64,000 nt of DNA from Calditrichota bacterium. GTDB lineage: Bacteria; Zhuqueibacterota; Zhuqueibacteria; Zhuqueibacterales; Geothermadaptataceae. Below are positions 31,074 through 39,971 of the stretch, in pieces. Location: positions 248,001 to 312,000 of the forward strand of contig QQUE01000006.1 in the NCBI GenBank assembly GCA_008501765.1, in the 5' to 3' direction. Position numbers and translations under genes: made by a program. Position 1 is the stretch's first letter. Each line of letters starts with the position of its first letter. The notes below the pieces were generated by a model, which saw only the letters and a list, made by a program, of their open reading frames with translations, searched no databases and had not been told where the DNA came from.

Positions 31074-31898
31074 ATGATTGATGAAAACGAATCTCAATCT
31101 GAAAAAGAAAATGACACTGTGGAAATGCCTTTTTTGCAGCATTTGGAGGAATTACGCTGGCGGCTCATTCGCAGCGTTGTTGCTGTGCTGGTCGGCGCTA
31201 TTGTCGCGTTCTTTTTTGCAGACTATATTCTATATTTCCTGCAGGTTCCCTTTGATGCCGCCGTCCAAATGTATGCGGAAAGAAGCGGCGGTGAAGCTGT
31301 TGAGCGAGCTACGCTGGTTTATCTGGCTCCAACCGAAGGATTTATGATTCAGATAAAAGTTTCCATTTTTGCCGGCTTAATTTTTATGCTGCCGTATATT
31401 TTTTATCAAATCTGGCAGTTTGTTGCGCCGGGTTTAATGGAAAAAGAGAAAAAAATAGTCCCGAAAATAATTGCCGCATCGACATTGTTTTTCCTTCTCG
31501 GAGCTTATTTTTGTTGGGCTGTTGTCCTGCGTTTCGGGCTCGCATTTCTTCTTGGTTTCCAGAGTGAAAGTTTGCAGGCCACGATTACAATTAATGAATA
31601 TATGAGTTTTGTTGTATTGTTGATCCTCACATTTGGATTGGTTTTCGAACTGCCAATTTTATCTTTCTTTCTCACGAAAATGGGTTTGGTGACCTCCCAG
31701 GGTATGCGCGATAAACGCAGTTATAGCATAGTGGGAATATTTATCGTTGCAGCGTTAGTAACACCACCAGATGTTTTTACTCAAATGGCGCTGGCAGTTC
31801 CCCTGCTAATTTTATATGAAATCAGTATTTTCGTGAGTCAGGCTGTTGAGAAAAAAAATAAAAAAGCAGAGCCGGAATCCACAGCTTTGAAACAATAG
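31074..31898 (+). CDS. tatC: Sec-independent protein translocase TatC
   Basis: Inner-membrane receptor of the twin-arginine pathway for folded proteins. 274 residues with six hydrophobic segments. Signatures: MPFLQHLEELRWRLIRSVVA, LAPTEGFMIQIKVSIFAGL, PYIFYQIWQFVAPGLMEKEK with the conserved cytosolic Glu, and FGLVFELPILSFFLTKMGLV. The C-terminal tail is Lys/Glu-rich. No tatA/B gene is adjacent, so these lie elsewhere. The Shine-Dalgarno is poor. Confidence 0.95.
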   Translation: MIDENESQSEKENDTVEMPFLQHLEELRWRLIRSVVAVLVGAIVAFFFADYILYFLQVPFDAAVQMYAERSGGEAVERATLVYLAPTEGFMIQIKVSIFAGLIFMLPYIFYQIWQFVAPGLMEKEKKIVPKIIAASTLFFLLGAYFCWAVVLRFGLAFLLGFQSESLQATITINEYMSFVVLLILTFGLVFELPILSFFLTKMGLVTSQGMRDKRSYSIVGIFIVAALVTPPDVFTQMALAVPLLILYEISIFVSQAVEKKNKKAEPESTALKQ

Positions 31899-31939
31899 AT
31901 TTGGATGCTATTTAATAAATTATTTGAAATAAAGAGTTT

Positions 31940-32806
31940 ATGATAAATTTTAAAACCGCTGCCCCAAATATCGAATACGCCGATCTGCATATTCACACCT
32001 CCGCCAGCGATGGTGATTTTAGCCCTGAGCAGGTTATAAAACTTTGTGCAGACCTGGAAATCAAAACCATTTCTATCACAGATCACGATACGGTTTCGGG
32101 GGTGATGCCCGCAGCAAAGGCAGGTAGAAAAGTTGGAGTCTCCGTTGTGCCCGGTGTTGAATTGGGGACCAATGCGGATGATTTGGAAATTCATATTCTT
32201 GGCTATTTCATCGATATAAAAAGCACAGCGCTAAATCACTATCTTACCGAAATAAATGAACAGCGACTTCGACGCACAGAATTGATAGTTGAAAGTCTGG
32301 CCAGGCATGGGATAGAAATAAATCTTGATAAAATTATTGATAAAGCCGGCAATGGAACAATAGGCAGGCCGCATATTGCCAAAGCCATGGTAGAAGCCGG
32401 GGTAGTTCAATCATATCAAGCTGCATTTAATAATTGGATTGGTGACGGTGCACCGGCCTGTGAAAAGAAAAGCCGGCAAGAACCCGCTGAACTGATCGAA
32501 GTTATCCATCAAAGTGGCGGAGCGGCGGTGCTGGCCCATCCTGGAAATCAGTGGACGGGCGAAAGTATTCGCCAGTTGAAACGCCTGGGATTGGATGGGA
32601 TCGAAGTTGTGCATCCGCGCCACACAAAAAAAATGGAAGCTGCATATCGGAAACTCGCTTTTGAGTGCAATCTGTTTATCACCGGTGGCTCTGATTTTCA
32701 TACACTAAAGCGCAAAGTTAACCCACTCGGAAAATATAAGATTGATGTGACAAGTGTAAAGCGTTTAAAAAAGCATTGTGAAAGGCGAATTGATGCCAAA
32801 TATTGA
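31940..32806 (+). CDS. PHP-domain phosphoesterase (RNase AM / YciV-TrpH family)
   Basis: 288 residues with a PHP fold. Metal-ligand motifs are visible: DLHIHTSASDGDFSP, ITDHDTVSG, PGVELG, an inserted helical part, then AVLAHPGNQW and GSDFHTLKR. The order and size match the YciV/TrpH family, in which E. coli RNase AM is a 5'-3' exonuclease acting on short RNA and 3',5'-bisphosphate nucleotides. The 3' end overlaps the next gene by 14 nt. Biochemical assignment is by family only. Confidence 0.85.
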   Translation: MINFKTAAPNIEYADLHIHTSASDGDFSPEQVIKLCADLEIKTISITDHDTVSGVMPAAKAGRKVGVSVVPGVELGTNADDLEIHILGYFIDIKSTALNHYLTEINEQRLRRTELIVESLARHGIEINLDKIIDKAGNGTIGRPHIAKAMVEAGVVQSYQAAFNNWIGDGAPACEKKSRQEPAELIEVIHQSGGAAVLAHPGNQWTGESIRQLKRLGLDGIEVVHPRHTKKMEAAYRKLAFECNLFITGGSDFHTLKRKVNPLGKYKIDVTSVKRLKKHCERRIDAKY

Positions 32807-33422
32807 GTGGAAAAGAATGCCGGTAGGCCCGCTTGCGATGAATTGTTATATTTTCATTTGCCGTGAAACCGACCGTGGATTGATTATAGATCCCGGCGAT
32901 GATGTTGAAAATTTATGGAAGACAATCCAGGGCCTTGATTTTACGCTCGAGCACATTTTGATGACACATGGACATTTTGATCATATATTGAATTTGCAAA
33001 AATTTCAGACTCTTGCGGGATTAAAGGCCAAAGCCCACCCGGATGATAAAGCTTTGTTTGAAAATGTAAATGCGATGGCATCAATGTATGGCTTGCCTTC
33101 TTCCGGCCCCGCTGAAGTGGATTTTACCCTGGCGGAAGGACAAGTTATTGAATTCGGGAAGCACAAGTTTGAAGTATTTCATACCCCCGGCCATTCTCCG
33201 GGATCTGTATCGTTTGTCGGAGGTGGCGTGGCTGTGGTTGGCGATGTCCTCTTCCGTGATTCTATTGGCCGTACCGACCTTCCCGGTGCATCATTTGAAC
33301 AATTGATAAATTCAATTCGATCAAAACTCTTTGTTTTGAATGATGAAACCGAGGTTTTAAGCGGCCACGGCGAGACGACAACTATCGGTTATGAAAAAAA
33401 ATATAACCCATTCTTGCGCTGA
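32793..33422 (+). CDS. Metallo-beta-lactamase-fold hydrolase (glyoxalase II-like)
   Basis: 209 residues from ATG 32793 (GAAAGGCG upstream); a GTG 15 nt earlier is possible but less fitting. The MBL signature is THGHFDHILN, with HTPGHSPGSVS, GDVLFRDSIGRTDLPG and SGHGETTTIGYEK. The short form lacking the HAGH C-terminal domain is the YcbL type of glyoxalase II-related hydrolase; thioester hydrolysis is likely but substrate is unknown. Overlap with the PHP gene suggests translational coupling. Confidence 0.85.
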   Translation: MPNIEWKRMPVGPLAMNCYIFICRETDRGLIIDPGDDVENLWKTIQGLDFTLEHILMTHGHFDHILNLQKFQTLAGLKAKAHPDDKALFENVNAMASMYGLPSSGPAEVDFTLAEGQVIEFGKHKFEVFHTPGHSPGSVSFVGGGVAVVGDVLFRDSIGRTDLPGASFEQLINSIRSKLFVLNDETEVLSGHGETTTIGYEKKYNPFLR

Positions 33423-33589
33423 TTCGAATGTAAGTGGCACTGCATCTTCTTTCCTTAAAGAAAAATCTTGCATTATAGACTTGCTTTTACTACTTTTTAC
33501 ACTCATTTGGAGATTTGTATCCAGATGAAAAAATGTATGTTTTTACATCGTGCAAATCATAGTGTTGAAAAACGCTTTGAAATGCTGCG

Positions 33590-33612
33590 AGGGATCTCGG
33601 AATCCCTTTTTT
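33590..33612 (+). terminator. Intrinsic terminator in the leader before rng
   Basis: AGGGAT (33590-33595), loop CTCGGA, ATCCCT (33602-33607), followed by a run of six Ts through 33612. It is 168 nt after the hydrolase stop and 67 nt before rng, so it may end the tatC operon or attenuate a leader transcript into rng. A weak promoter-like pair TTGCAT-17-TACTTT lies upstream at 33468-33496. Confidence 0.65.
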
Positions 33613-33679
33613 ATTGTTCCTTGAGAATTAGGGCTATTCTTTTAAATCAAAGATAATCAAGAAGTAAAAAGGTTGTTCA

Positions 33680-35212
33680 TTGGCACGAAGAAAAACAAAC
33701 GGCCCTGTACGTGAGATTTTTATCAACTCGACAATGGCAGAAACTAGAATTGCCATCCTTGAAGGTGGCACGCTGGTGGAGCTTTTTGTAGAGTTACCCG
33801 ACAACGAAAGAATGGTCGGTGATATTCATCTTGGCAGGGTTGTTAATGTTGTAAAAGGTATGCGTGCCGCTTTTATTGATATCGGACAAAAACAAGATGC
33901 GTTCTTGCATTTCTCCGATATAGGTGAAAATCTTGCTGAATACAGCGCTTACATCGATCTTGATTCGATAATAAAAGATACGTCTCGACGCACAAGAAGA
34001 CCAATCCCAGTTGAAGGACAGGAAATTCTGGTTCAGATAATAAAAGAACCAATCAGCAAAAAAGGATCTCGTATTACTACCGAGATATCCATTCCTGGCC
34101 GATTTTTTGTTCTTGTACCCAATTCAGATATGATTGGCGTATCCAAGAAAGTTGTCAGCATAGCTGAAAAGAGACGGCTTAAACATGTTGGTCGCTCAAT
34201 TTGCCCAAAGGGTTTTGGTTTAATTATCCGTACAGTCGCTGCTGGAAAAGATGAAGCACTATTGCGACAGGATTTAGCGAATTTATTAAAAACATGGCGC
34301 CAGATTGAAAAAAAACTTAAAACGTTGCGCCCACCAAATTTGGTTTTTAAAGATGTAGGGATGGCATCCAGTGTAATCCGTGATCTGTTTACGACCGATA
34401 TTAACCGGGTTGTAGTCGATTCACAGAAACAGTTTAAGGAAACTGTTCGTTACATGCGGGATATTTCCCCACAATTAATGAATCGCGTCGAGCTATACAA
34501 AGAGCAAAAACCGCTCTTTGATACTTTTAATATTGAATCCGAGATTGAAAAAAGCCTGTCACGCAAAGTATGGACACGGAGTGGCGGCTATATCCTTTTT
34601 GATCACACAGAAGCACTTGTTGCGATTGACGTCAACAGTGGAAAATTTATTGGCAGGGGAACTCATGATGAGAATTCGTTGCGAATAAATCTCGAAGCTG
34701 GAAGAGAAATTGCACGTCAATTGAGATTGCGGGATATCGGTGGCATTATCGTTATCGATTTCATCGATATGATTGATCCTGCAAATAGGAAAAAACTATA
34801 CGACGAGTTCTGTAAAGAACTCCACAGTGACCGGGCCCAGTCCAGCATCAGCCCAATTAGTACTTTTGGTCTAATTGAGATGACGCGTGAACGGATCCGG
34901 CCAAGTTTGATGCACACGTATTCCGATCCATGTCCATCGTGCAACGGGACGGGCAGGATATATTCGAAAAATACCATTTTGACCCAAATCGAACGCAGTT
35001 TGAGTCGTATAAAGGCCGATGGCAAGGAACGTAGCATTAAACTAAAAGTGAACCCGGAAGTATCGAGTTATCTTGGAACCGGACTTCGCAGCCATATTCG
35101 TCGCTTGATGTGGCGTTATTGGGTTAAAATTGAGGTCGCAGAAGACGAAAACTGCGCTCTTGATGATTTCTATATTTTCTCGAAAAAAACAGGGAAATCT
35201 ATAAATATTTAA
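33680..35212 (+). CDS. rng: Ribonuclease E/G family protein (RNase G type)
   Basis: Endoribonuclease for rRNA maturation and mRNA decay. 510 residues: an S1-like domain (about 37-130), catalytic Mg ligands D317 (VAIDVNSG) and D360 (IVIDFIDM), and the zinc-link cysteines in DPCPSCNGTG (C418, C421). These align with D303, D346, C404 and C407 of E. coli RNase E at a constant offset of 14. The large RNase E C-terminal scaffold is absent, as in RNase G. TTG start at 33680 gives MARRKTNGPVREI. rplU follows after 43 nt, a common grouping. Confidence 0.95.
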   Translation: MARRKTNGPVREIFINSTMAETRIAILEGGTLVELFVELPDNERMVGDIHLGRVVNVVKGMRAAFIDIGQKQDAFLHFSDIGENLAEYSAYIDLDSIIKDTSRRTRRPIPVEGQEILVQIIKEPISKKGSRITTEISIPGRFFVLVPNSDMIGVSKKVVSIAEKRRLKHVGRSICPKGFGLIIRTVAAGKDEALLRQDLANLLKTWRQIEKKLKTLRPPNLVFKDVGMASSVIRDLFTTDINRVVVDSQKQFKETVRYMRDISPQLMNRVELYKEQKPLFDTFNIESEIEKSLSRKVWTRSGGYILFDHTEALVAIDVNSGKFIGRGTHDENSLRINLEAGREIARQLRLRDIGGIIVIDFIDMIDPANRKKLYDEFCKELHSDRAQSSISPISTFGLIEMTRERIRPSLMHTYSDPCPSCNGTGRIYSKNTILTQIERSLSRIKADGKERSIKLKVNPEVSSYLGTGLRSHIRRLMWRYWVKIEVAEDENCALDDFYIFSKKTGKSINI

Positions 35213-35255
35213 ACCATCTCAATTTAAAACCAAATTGGGTAGAAGGAGATTTTCG

Positions 35256-35570
35256 ATGTACGCTGTTGTTGAAGTCGGCGGAAAACAATTTACTGTATCC
35301 AAAGATGCAAAAATACTCACAGAAAAAATAGCGGGCAAAACCGGCGATACCGTCGAACTGGACCGTGTATTGATGTGCGTTGATGGGGACGATGTAAAAG
35401 TTGGAAAACCTGTCATCGATGGTGCAGTGGTTAAAGCCACAATCGAAGATGAGCTTCGTGCGAAGAAGGTCATCGTGTTTAAAAAGAAGCGCCGCAAGAA
35501 ATACCGCGTAAAGAACGGTCATCGTCAGAGTCATGTTTCGTTACGAATTAACGATATTTCTGTGGGATAA
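35256..35570 (+). CDS. rplU: 50S ribosomal protein L21
   Basis: 104 residues beginning MYAVVEVGGKQFTVSKDAKI. ATG 35256 is preceded by AGAAGGAG at 35241-35248; an upstream in-frame TTG at 35235 would include that site and is rejected. KVIVFKKKRRKKYRVKNGHRQ and RINDISV complete the family signature. Pairs with rpmA. Confidence 0.96.
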   Translation: MYAVVEVGGKQFTVSKDAKILTEKIAGKTGDTVELDRVLMCVDGDDVKVGKPVIDGAVVKATIEDELRAKKVIVFKKKRRKKYRVKNGHRQSHVSLRINDISVG

Positions 35571-35612
35571 AAAGAGAGTATAAATTAAAATATATAAACA
35601 AAGGAGCGCCTC

Positions 35613-35867
35613 ATGGCTCATAAAAAAGGTGTGGGTAGTTCGAAAAACGGCCGTGATTCGAACCCCCAGTATCTGGGTGTCAAGCGTTTTGATGGGCAGG
35701 TTGTAACTGCCGGCAGCATCCTTGTTCGTCAGCGTGGAACTCGTATCCATCCTGGTGAAAATGTTAAAAAAGGACGCGACGATACATTGTTTGCCGTCAT
35801 CGATGGTTCTGTCAAATTTGAAAGAAAAGGCAAAACACGAAAAGTGGTCAGCGTTTTCGCAAAGTAG
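35613..35867 (+). CDS. rpmA: 50S ribosomal protein L27
   Basis: 84 residues, [43 protein letters not shown]. The N-terminus begins directly with AHKKG, the mature form that reaches the peptidyl transferase centre, with no Firmicute-type cleavable leader. The ATG has a strong AAAGGAG. The unit ends with a terminator. Confidence 0.97.
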   Translation: MAHKKGVGSSKNGRDSNPQYLGVKRFDGQVVTAGSILVRQRGTRIHPGENVKKGRDDTLFAVIDGSVKFERKGKTRKVVSVFAK

Positions 35868-35904
35868 AAAAAAAGCCAATAGATAATATCTGTTGGCTTT
35901 TTTT
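35868..35904 (+). terminator. Intrinsic terminator after rpmA
   Basis: AGCCAATAG (35874-35882) pairs with CTGTTGGCT (35890-35898) around a 7-nt loop, with an A-run before and T-run after (35898-35904). The stem has one G-T pair. It starts right after the rpmA stop and may work in both directions. Confidence 0.88.
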
Positions 35905-35940
35905 ATTAATAAACTAATAAATGCTATTTAATAAGTTAAT

Positions 35941-35969
35941 TTGAATTAAAACTTTTATTCGTGTATTTT
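35941..35969 (+). promoter_or_regulatory. Candidate mdh promoter
   Basis: TTGAAT (35941-35946), 17 bp, TATTTT (35964-35969), located after the rpmA terminator and 139 nt before mdh. Both boxes match consensus at four of six places. Plausible because a promoter is needed here, but the region is AT-rich. Confidence 0.3.
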
Positions 35970-36107
35970 TAGCTGCTCTAAATATTAAATTACCATTTTC
36001 TAAGTTAAATTTCAGTTTCTTACATTCTCCTTGGCAAGGAAATTTAGTTTATTCCTTCTCACTACAAAGTAAGAATATCTAATAACCGTTTACGAAGAGG
36101 AATTTCT

Positions 36108-37031
36108 ATGAAGATAAGTGTTATTGGTGCAGGTAATGTTGGCGCCACATGTGCCCAGCGCGTCGCTGAAAAAGATTTGGCGAATGAAGTGGTTCTTGTT
36201 GACATAATCGAAGGTGTTCCGCAGGGAAAAGGCCTTGATATGTGGCAATCCGCTCCTATCGAAGGTTTTGATACTCGGGTAATCGGTACAAACGGTTACG
36301 AAGAAACAAAAGGCTCCGGTGTTGTAATTATCACTGCCGGGCTGGCACGGAAACCTGGAATGAGTCGCGATGATTTGCGCGACACAAATGCAGGAATCAT
36401 CAAAAGTATTTCTGAGCAAGTTGCAAAATATTCTCCAGATGCAAAAATTATTCTCGTCACCAATCCTCTGGATGTTATGACTTACGTTGCATTCAAAACC
36501 ACCGGTTTTGATTCGAAAAATGTCTTTGGCCAGGCAGGAGTTCTCGACACAGCGCGATACAGAACATTCCTTTCGATGGAATTGGGCATTTCCGTGAATG
36601 ATATTCAAGCAATGGTTCTCGGTGGCCACGGTGACGACATGGTGCCGCTGCTCAGCTATACCACAGTCTCTGGGATTCCAATTACTCAACTTGTACCACA
36701 AAACAGACTCGATGAAATTATCGACCGTACCCGCAAAGGCGGTGGTGAAATCGTTAAATTCCTGAAAACAGGCAGTGCTTTTTATGCGCCATCTGCAGCT
36801 GCGGTAGAAATGGCCGAAGCAGTAGTACGCGATAAAAAACGCCTGTTGCCATGTTCAGCCTGGTTAAGTGGCGAATTTGGCATTGAAAATACCTACGCCG
36901 GTGTCCCCGTTATTCTCGGAAAAGATGGTGTTGAAAAAATTGTTGAAATTGATTTGACCAGTGCTGAAAAAGACATGCTGCACGCCTCAGCTAATTCTGT
37001 GAAGACAAATATATCCCAGCTCAATATTTAA
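36108..37031 (+). CDS. mdh: Malate dehydrogenase (LDH-like type)
   Basis: NAD-dependent oxidation of malate to oxaloacetate in the TCA cycle. 307 residues; MKISVIGAGNVGATCAQRVAEK is the Rossmann start (GAGNVG). The specificity loop is LARKPGMSRDDL, with Arg rather than Gln, favouring malate over lactate. Catalytic His lies in MVLGGHGDDMVP. NPLDVMTYVA and AEKDMLHASANSV are typical of the LDH-like group. Monocistronic between two hairpins. Confidence 0.95.
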   Translation: MKISVIGAGNVGATCAQRVAEKDLANEVVLVDIIEGVPQGKGLDMWQSAPIEGFDTRVIGTNGYEETKGSGVVIITAGLARKPGMSRDDLRDTNAGIIKSISEQVAKYSPDAKIILVTNPLDVMTYVAFKTTGFDSKNVFGQAGVLDTARYRTFLSMELGISVNDIQAMVLGGHGDDMVPLLSYTTVSGIPITQLVPQNRLDEIIDRTRKGGGEIVKFLKTGSAFYAPSAAAVEMAEAVVRDKKRLLPCSAWLSGEFGIENTYAGVPVILGKDGVEKIVEIDLTSAEKDMLHASANSVKTNISQLNI

Positions 37032-37040
37032 GATTGTGTC

Positions 37041-37075
37041 AATTGATTCCATCACTTTAAGTGATGGAATCAATT
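37041..37075 (+). terminator. Long perfect hairpin after mdh
   Basis: A perfect 16-bp inverted repeat, AATTGATTCCATCACT (37041-37056) and AGTGATGGAATCAATT (37060-37075), with a 3-nt spacer. It starts 9 nt after the mdh stop, as a terminator would, but is followed by AATTATTTCC rather than a clean T-run. It could also be an mRNA stability hairpin or a protein-binding palindrome. Confidence 0.55.
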
Positions 37076-37193
37076 AATTATTTCCCATCCCATTTTATAC
37101 TCCCCATTTTCCATTTCTTTAGTTTGGTATCTCAATACTTTTACCTTAGAATCAATCATTTACAATAATTATGCCAATACCTTTAAAATCGCC

Positions 37194-37222
37194 TTGACAT
37201 AATATAGCGATTATCATATATT
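37194..37222 (+). promoter_or_regulatory. Strong sigma-70-type promoter of the gatC-kdsB-pyrG operon
   Basis: Perfect consensus -35 TTGACA (37194-37199), exactly 17 bp, and -10 TATATT (37217-37222). It sits 74 nt before the gatC ATG and after the mdh hairpin. This is the best promoter match in the window and the reference for the others. Confidence 0.75.
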
Positions 37223-37295
37223 ACGCCTTGTTGAATTTAAACCATACCTGCTGGACTAATATTTAAGTGAGTATCCAATTTTTTCGAGCGTAAAA

Positions 37296-37586
37296 ATGAC
37301 TATTTCAATTGAAGACGTCAAGCGAACTGCTAAACTGGCGCGCCTCGAGTTTTCCGATGACGAATTAAAAAATATGACCAAGGAAATGGGAACAATCCTT
37401 GGTTATGTTGAAAAATTAAACGAACTCGATTTAAATGATGTGCCTGAAACTGCGCACGTCCTGCAACTTTCCAATGTTTTTCGGGAAGATGAAGTAAAAC
37501 CGGGCTTGTCCAATGAAGAAGCACTGGCCAATGCACCGCGCGTGAAAAAAGGGCATTTCAGTGTGCCTAAGGTTATCGGCGAATGA
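37296..37586 (+). CDS. gatC: Asp/Glu-tRNA amidotransferase subunit C
   Basis: Small linker subunit of GatCAB, which converts mischarged Glu-tRNA(Gln) or Asp-tRNA(Asn). 96 residues, ISIEDVKRTAKLARLEFSDDEL, ILGYVEKLNELDLNDVPET and FREDEVKPG are the family features. gatA and gatB are not next to it. Its stop overlaps the kdsB start (ATGA), an unusual linkage to LPS synthesis. Confidence 0.93.
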   Translation: MTISIEDVKRTAKLARLEFSDDELKNMTKEMGTILGYVEKLNELDLNDVPETAHVLQLSNVFREDEVKPGLSNEEALANAPRVKKGHFSVPKVIGE

Positions 37587-38341
37587 ACAAAGCCGTTGGA
37601 ATTATTCCTGCACGCTACGCTTCGACTCGCTTCCCTGGCAAACCTCTCGGGTTGATTGGTAACAAACCAATGATCCAGCATGTTTACGAGCGGGCAAGCC
37701 ATGCGAAAAGTTTGGATAAAGTTATCGTTGCCACAGATGATGAACGCATCATGCAGGCTGTAAAATCATTTGATGGCGATGTCTTTTTAACCCGGACTGA
37801 CCATCAAACTGGAAGCGACCGTATTGCTGAAGTTGCTGAAAATTTAGACTTTGCGATCATCGTCAATATTCAAGGGGACGAACCCTTTGTCGATCCGGAT
37901 GCAATCGATCAAACAGTGGAATTGCTCCAAAATTCTCCGGATGCAGCGATAAGCACGTTAGTGGCTCCAATCCGAAATTCCTCGGATTTACATAATCCGG
38001 ATGTTGCTAAAGTTGTGCTCAACAATAACCACGAAGCATTATATTTTTCACGTGCTGCTATTCCGTACAACCGGGATGAAAAGAATCCTGGCAAGTGGTT
38101 GGAGTACGGAAATTATTATCAGCATATCGGCTTTTATGTGTATCGCAAAGAAATTCTCATGCAGTTTGTAAAATGGCCATTGGGTACTTTGGAAAAAAGA
38201 GAAAGCCTCGAACAATTGCGACTTTTGGAAAATGGCTATAAAATTGTTTGTGCGGAAGTTCCACAAACAGCCATGTGCGTCGATACCCCGGAAGATTTGG
38301 AAAAAGCACAACAATATTGGGAGGAACAACAGCTTGTCTAA
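37583..38341 (+). CDS. kdsB: CMP-Kdo synthetase (3-deoxy-manno-octulosonate cytidylyltransferase)
   Basis: Activates Kdo with CTP to CMP-Kdo for lipid A inner core. 252 residues: IIPARYASTRFPGKPL, VATDDERI, RTDHQTGSDRIAE, IVNIQGDEPFVDP and the GFYVYRKEIL part are typical. It overlaps gatC by 4 nt and pyrG by 8 nt; PyrG supplies its CTP substrate, making the order functionally sensible. Confidence 0.96.
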   Translation: MNKAVGIIPARYASTRFPGKPLGLIGNKPMIQHVYERASHAKSLDKVIVATDDERIMQAVKSFDGDVFLTRTDHQTGSDRIAEVAENLDFAIIVNIQGDEPFVDPDAIDQTVELLQNSPDAAISTLVAPIRNSSDLHNPDVAKVVLNNNHEALYFSRAAIPYNRDEKNPGKWLEYGNYYQHIGFYVYRKEILMQFVKWPLGTLEKRESLEQLRLLENGYKIVCAEVPQTAMCVDTPEDLEKAQQYWEEQQLV

Positions 38342-39959
38342 CGAAAACAGGACAAAATTTATTTTTATAACCGGTGGTGTCGTCTCAGCGCTGGGCAAAG
38401 GGATTGCGGCAGCCTCCATCGGCAGTTTGTTGCAGGCGCGCGGACTGAGAGTCACGATGCTCAAATTTGATCCCTACATCAATGTTGATCCCGGAACCAT
38501 GAGTCCATACCAACACGGCGAAGTTTATGTCACCGACGACGGCGCTGAAACAGATTTGGATTTGGGGCACTACGAACGTTTTCTCGATGTCAGCATGACC
38601 CGCAGCAACAATGCGACGACGGGCCAGGTTTACAACGAAGTTATCGCCCGCGAACGCCGCGGTGATTATCTGGGAAAAACGGTGCAGGTGATTCCGCATA
38701 TTACCAATGAAATAAAAAGCCGAATCTACGCAGCAGCGAAATCTCTCCCACGCTGCCAGGTATTAATCGTGGAAGTTGGCGGCACAGTTGGGGATATCGA
38801 AAGCCTGCCATTTATCGAAGCTATCCGGCAGTTTTGTCTGGAAGAAGGCCAAGAAAATACCTTCAACATACACCTGACTTTAGTGCCATACATTAAAGCT
38901 GCGGGCGAATTTAAAACGAAACCAACTCAGCATTCAGTTATGCGGTTGCGAGAAATCGGCGTGCAGCCCAATGCCTTGCTTTGCCGTTGTGAAGAGCCAG
39001 TCAATAAAGAATTGCGTGATAAAATTGGCTTATTTTGCAGCGTGCAATCCAGCCACGTTATCAGTGCGCCGGATCTGGATTCGATCTATAAAATCCCACA
39101 GCGTTTTGAGGAAAATGGGCTCGGTGAAATTATTACAGAACATCTTAAATTGAATAGCAAAAAACCCGATCTGAAATCCTGGAAAAACTTAGCAGAAAAA
39201 ATTGAAAATTTACCCCATGAAATCGATATCGCCATTTGTGGAAAATACGTCGGTTTAAAAGATTCCTATAAAAGTATTATCGAAGCCTTCGTCCATGCCG
39301 GCGTTGAAAACGATGCCAAAGTTAATTTAAAATGGATTGACATGGAAGAGGTGGAAAAGAAGGGGCTGACCAATCAGTTCGATGCTGTTGATGGCATGCT
39401 GATTTGTCCGGGATTTGGCAGCCGTGGGACGGAAGGGAAAATATTATCGGCAGAATATGCACGTGTCAATAATCTGCCATTTTTGGGTATCTGCCTCGGA
39501 TTGCAATGCGCGACCATTGAATTTGCGCGCAACGTTTGCAATTTAACGGATGCCAATAGCGTTGAGTTCGATGAATCAAGTCCGCACCCGGTTATCGATT
39601 TGATGGAAACGCAAATTGATATTTCACAGATGGGAGGTACCATGCGGCTGGGTGCTTACAACTGCAAACTTGAAAAGGGCACAAAAGCATATAAAGCGTA
39701 CGGAAAAAGCCAAATCCGCGAACGCCACCGTCATCGATATGAGGTCAATAATAACTATTTGGAAAGATTGAAAAAACAAGGTCTTACAATTGCGGGATTA
39801 AATCCGGAAACCGGGCTGGTTGAGGTTATCGAAATTAAAGACCATCCCTGGTTTGTCGGCGTGCAATTTCATCCGGAATTGAAATCGCGCGCTTTGCGAG
39901 CACACCCGCTCTTCCGTGAATTTGTCGCAGCAGCTTTGCGAAATAAATTGAAACGATAA
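38334..39959 (+). CDS. pyrG: CTP synthase
   Basis: Makes CTP from UTP, ATP and glutamine. TTG 38334 (GGAGG at 38320-38324) gives MSNENRTKFIFITGGVVSALGKG and 541 residues; the frame is open further upstream inside kdsB but that extension is not family-like. The synthetase domain has KFDPYINVDPGTMSPYQHGE, and the class I glutamine amidotransferase domain shows LGICLGLQCA with nucleophile Cys and the C-terminal VGVQFHPEL with His-Glu. Coupled to kdsB. Confidence 0.97.
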   Translation: MSNENRTKFIFITGGVVSALGKGIAAASIGSLLQARGLRVTMLKFDPYINVDPGTMSPYQHGEVYVTDDGAETDLDLGHYERFLDVSMTRSNNATTGQVYNEVIARERRGDYLGKTVQVIPHITNEIKSRIYAAAKSLPRCQVLIVEVGGTVGDIESLPFIEAIRQFCLEEGQENTFNIHLTLVPYIKAAGEFKTKPTQHSVMRLREIGVQPNALLCRCEEPVNKELRDKIGLFCSVQSSHVISAPDLDSIYKIPQRFEENGLGEIITEHLKLNSKKPDLKSWKNLAEKIENLPHEIDIAICGKYVGLKDSYKSIIEAFVHAGVENDAKVNLKWIDMEEVEKKGLTNQFDAVDGMLICPGFGSRGTEGKILSAEYARVNNLPFLGICLGLQCATIEFARNVCNLTDANSVEFDESSPHPVIDLMETQIDISQMGGTMRLGAYNCKLEKGTKAYKAYGKSQIRERHRHRYEVNNNYLERLKKQGLTIAGLNPETGLVEVIEIKDHPWFVGVQFHPELKSRALRAHPLFREFVAAALRNKLKR

Positions 39960-39971
39960 AGTGAAAAATAA

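Noticed and set aside
33468-33656. Possible 62-codon gene before rng
   Set aside because: It spans an intrinsic terminator, has no recognisable protein pattern, and its start lies within an AT-rich leader; more likely non-coding.
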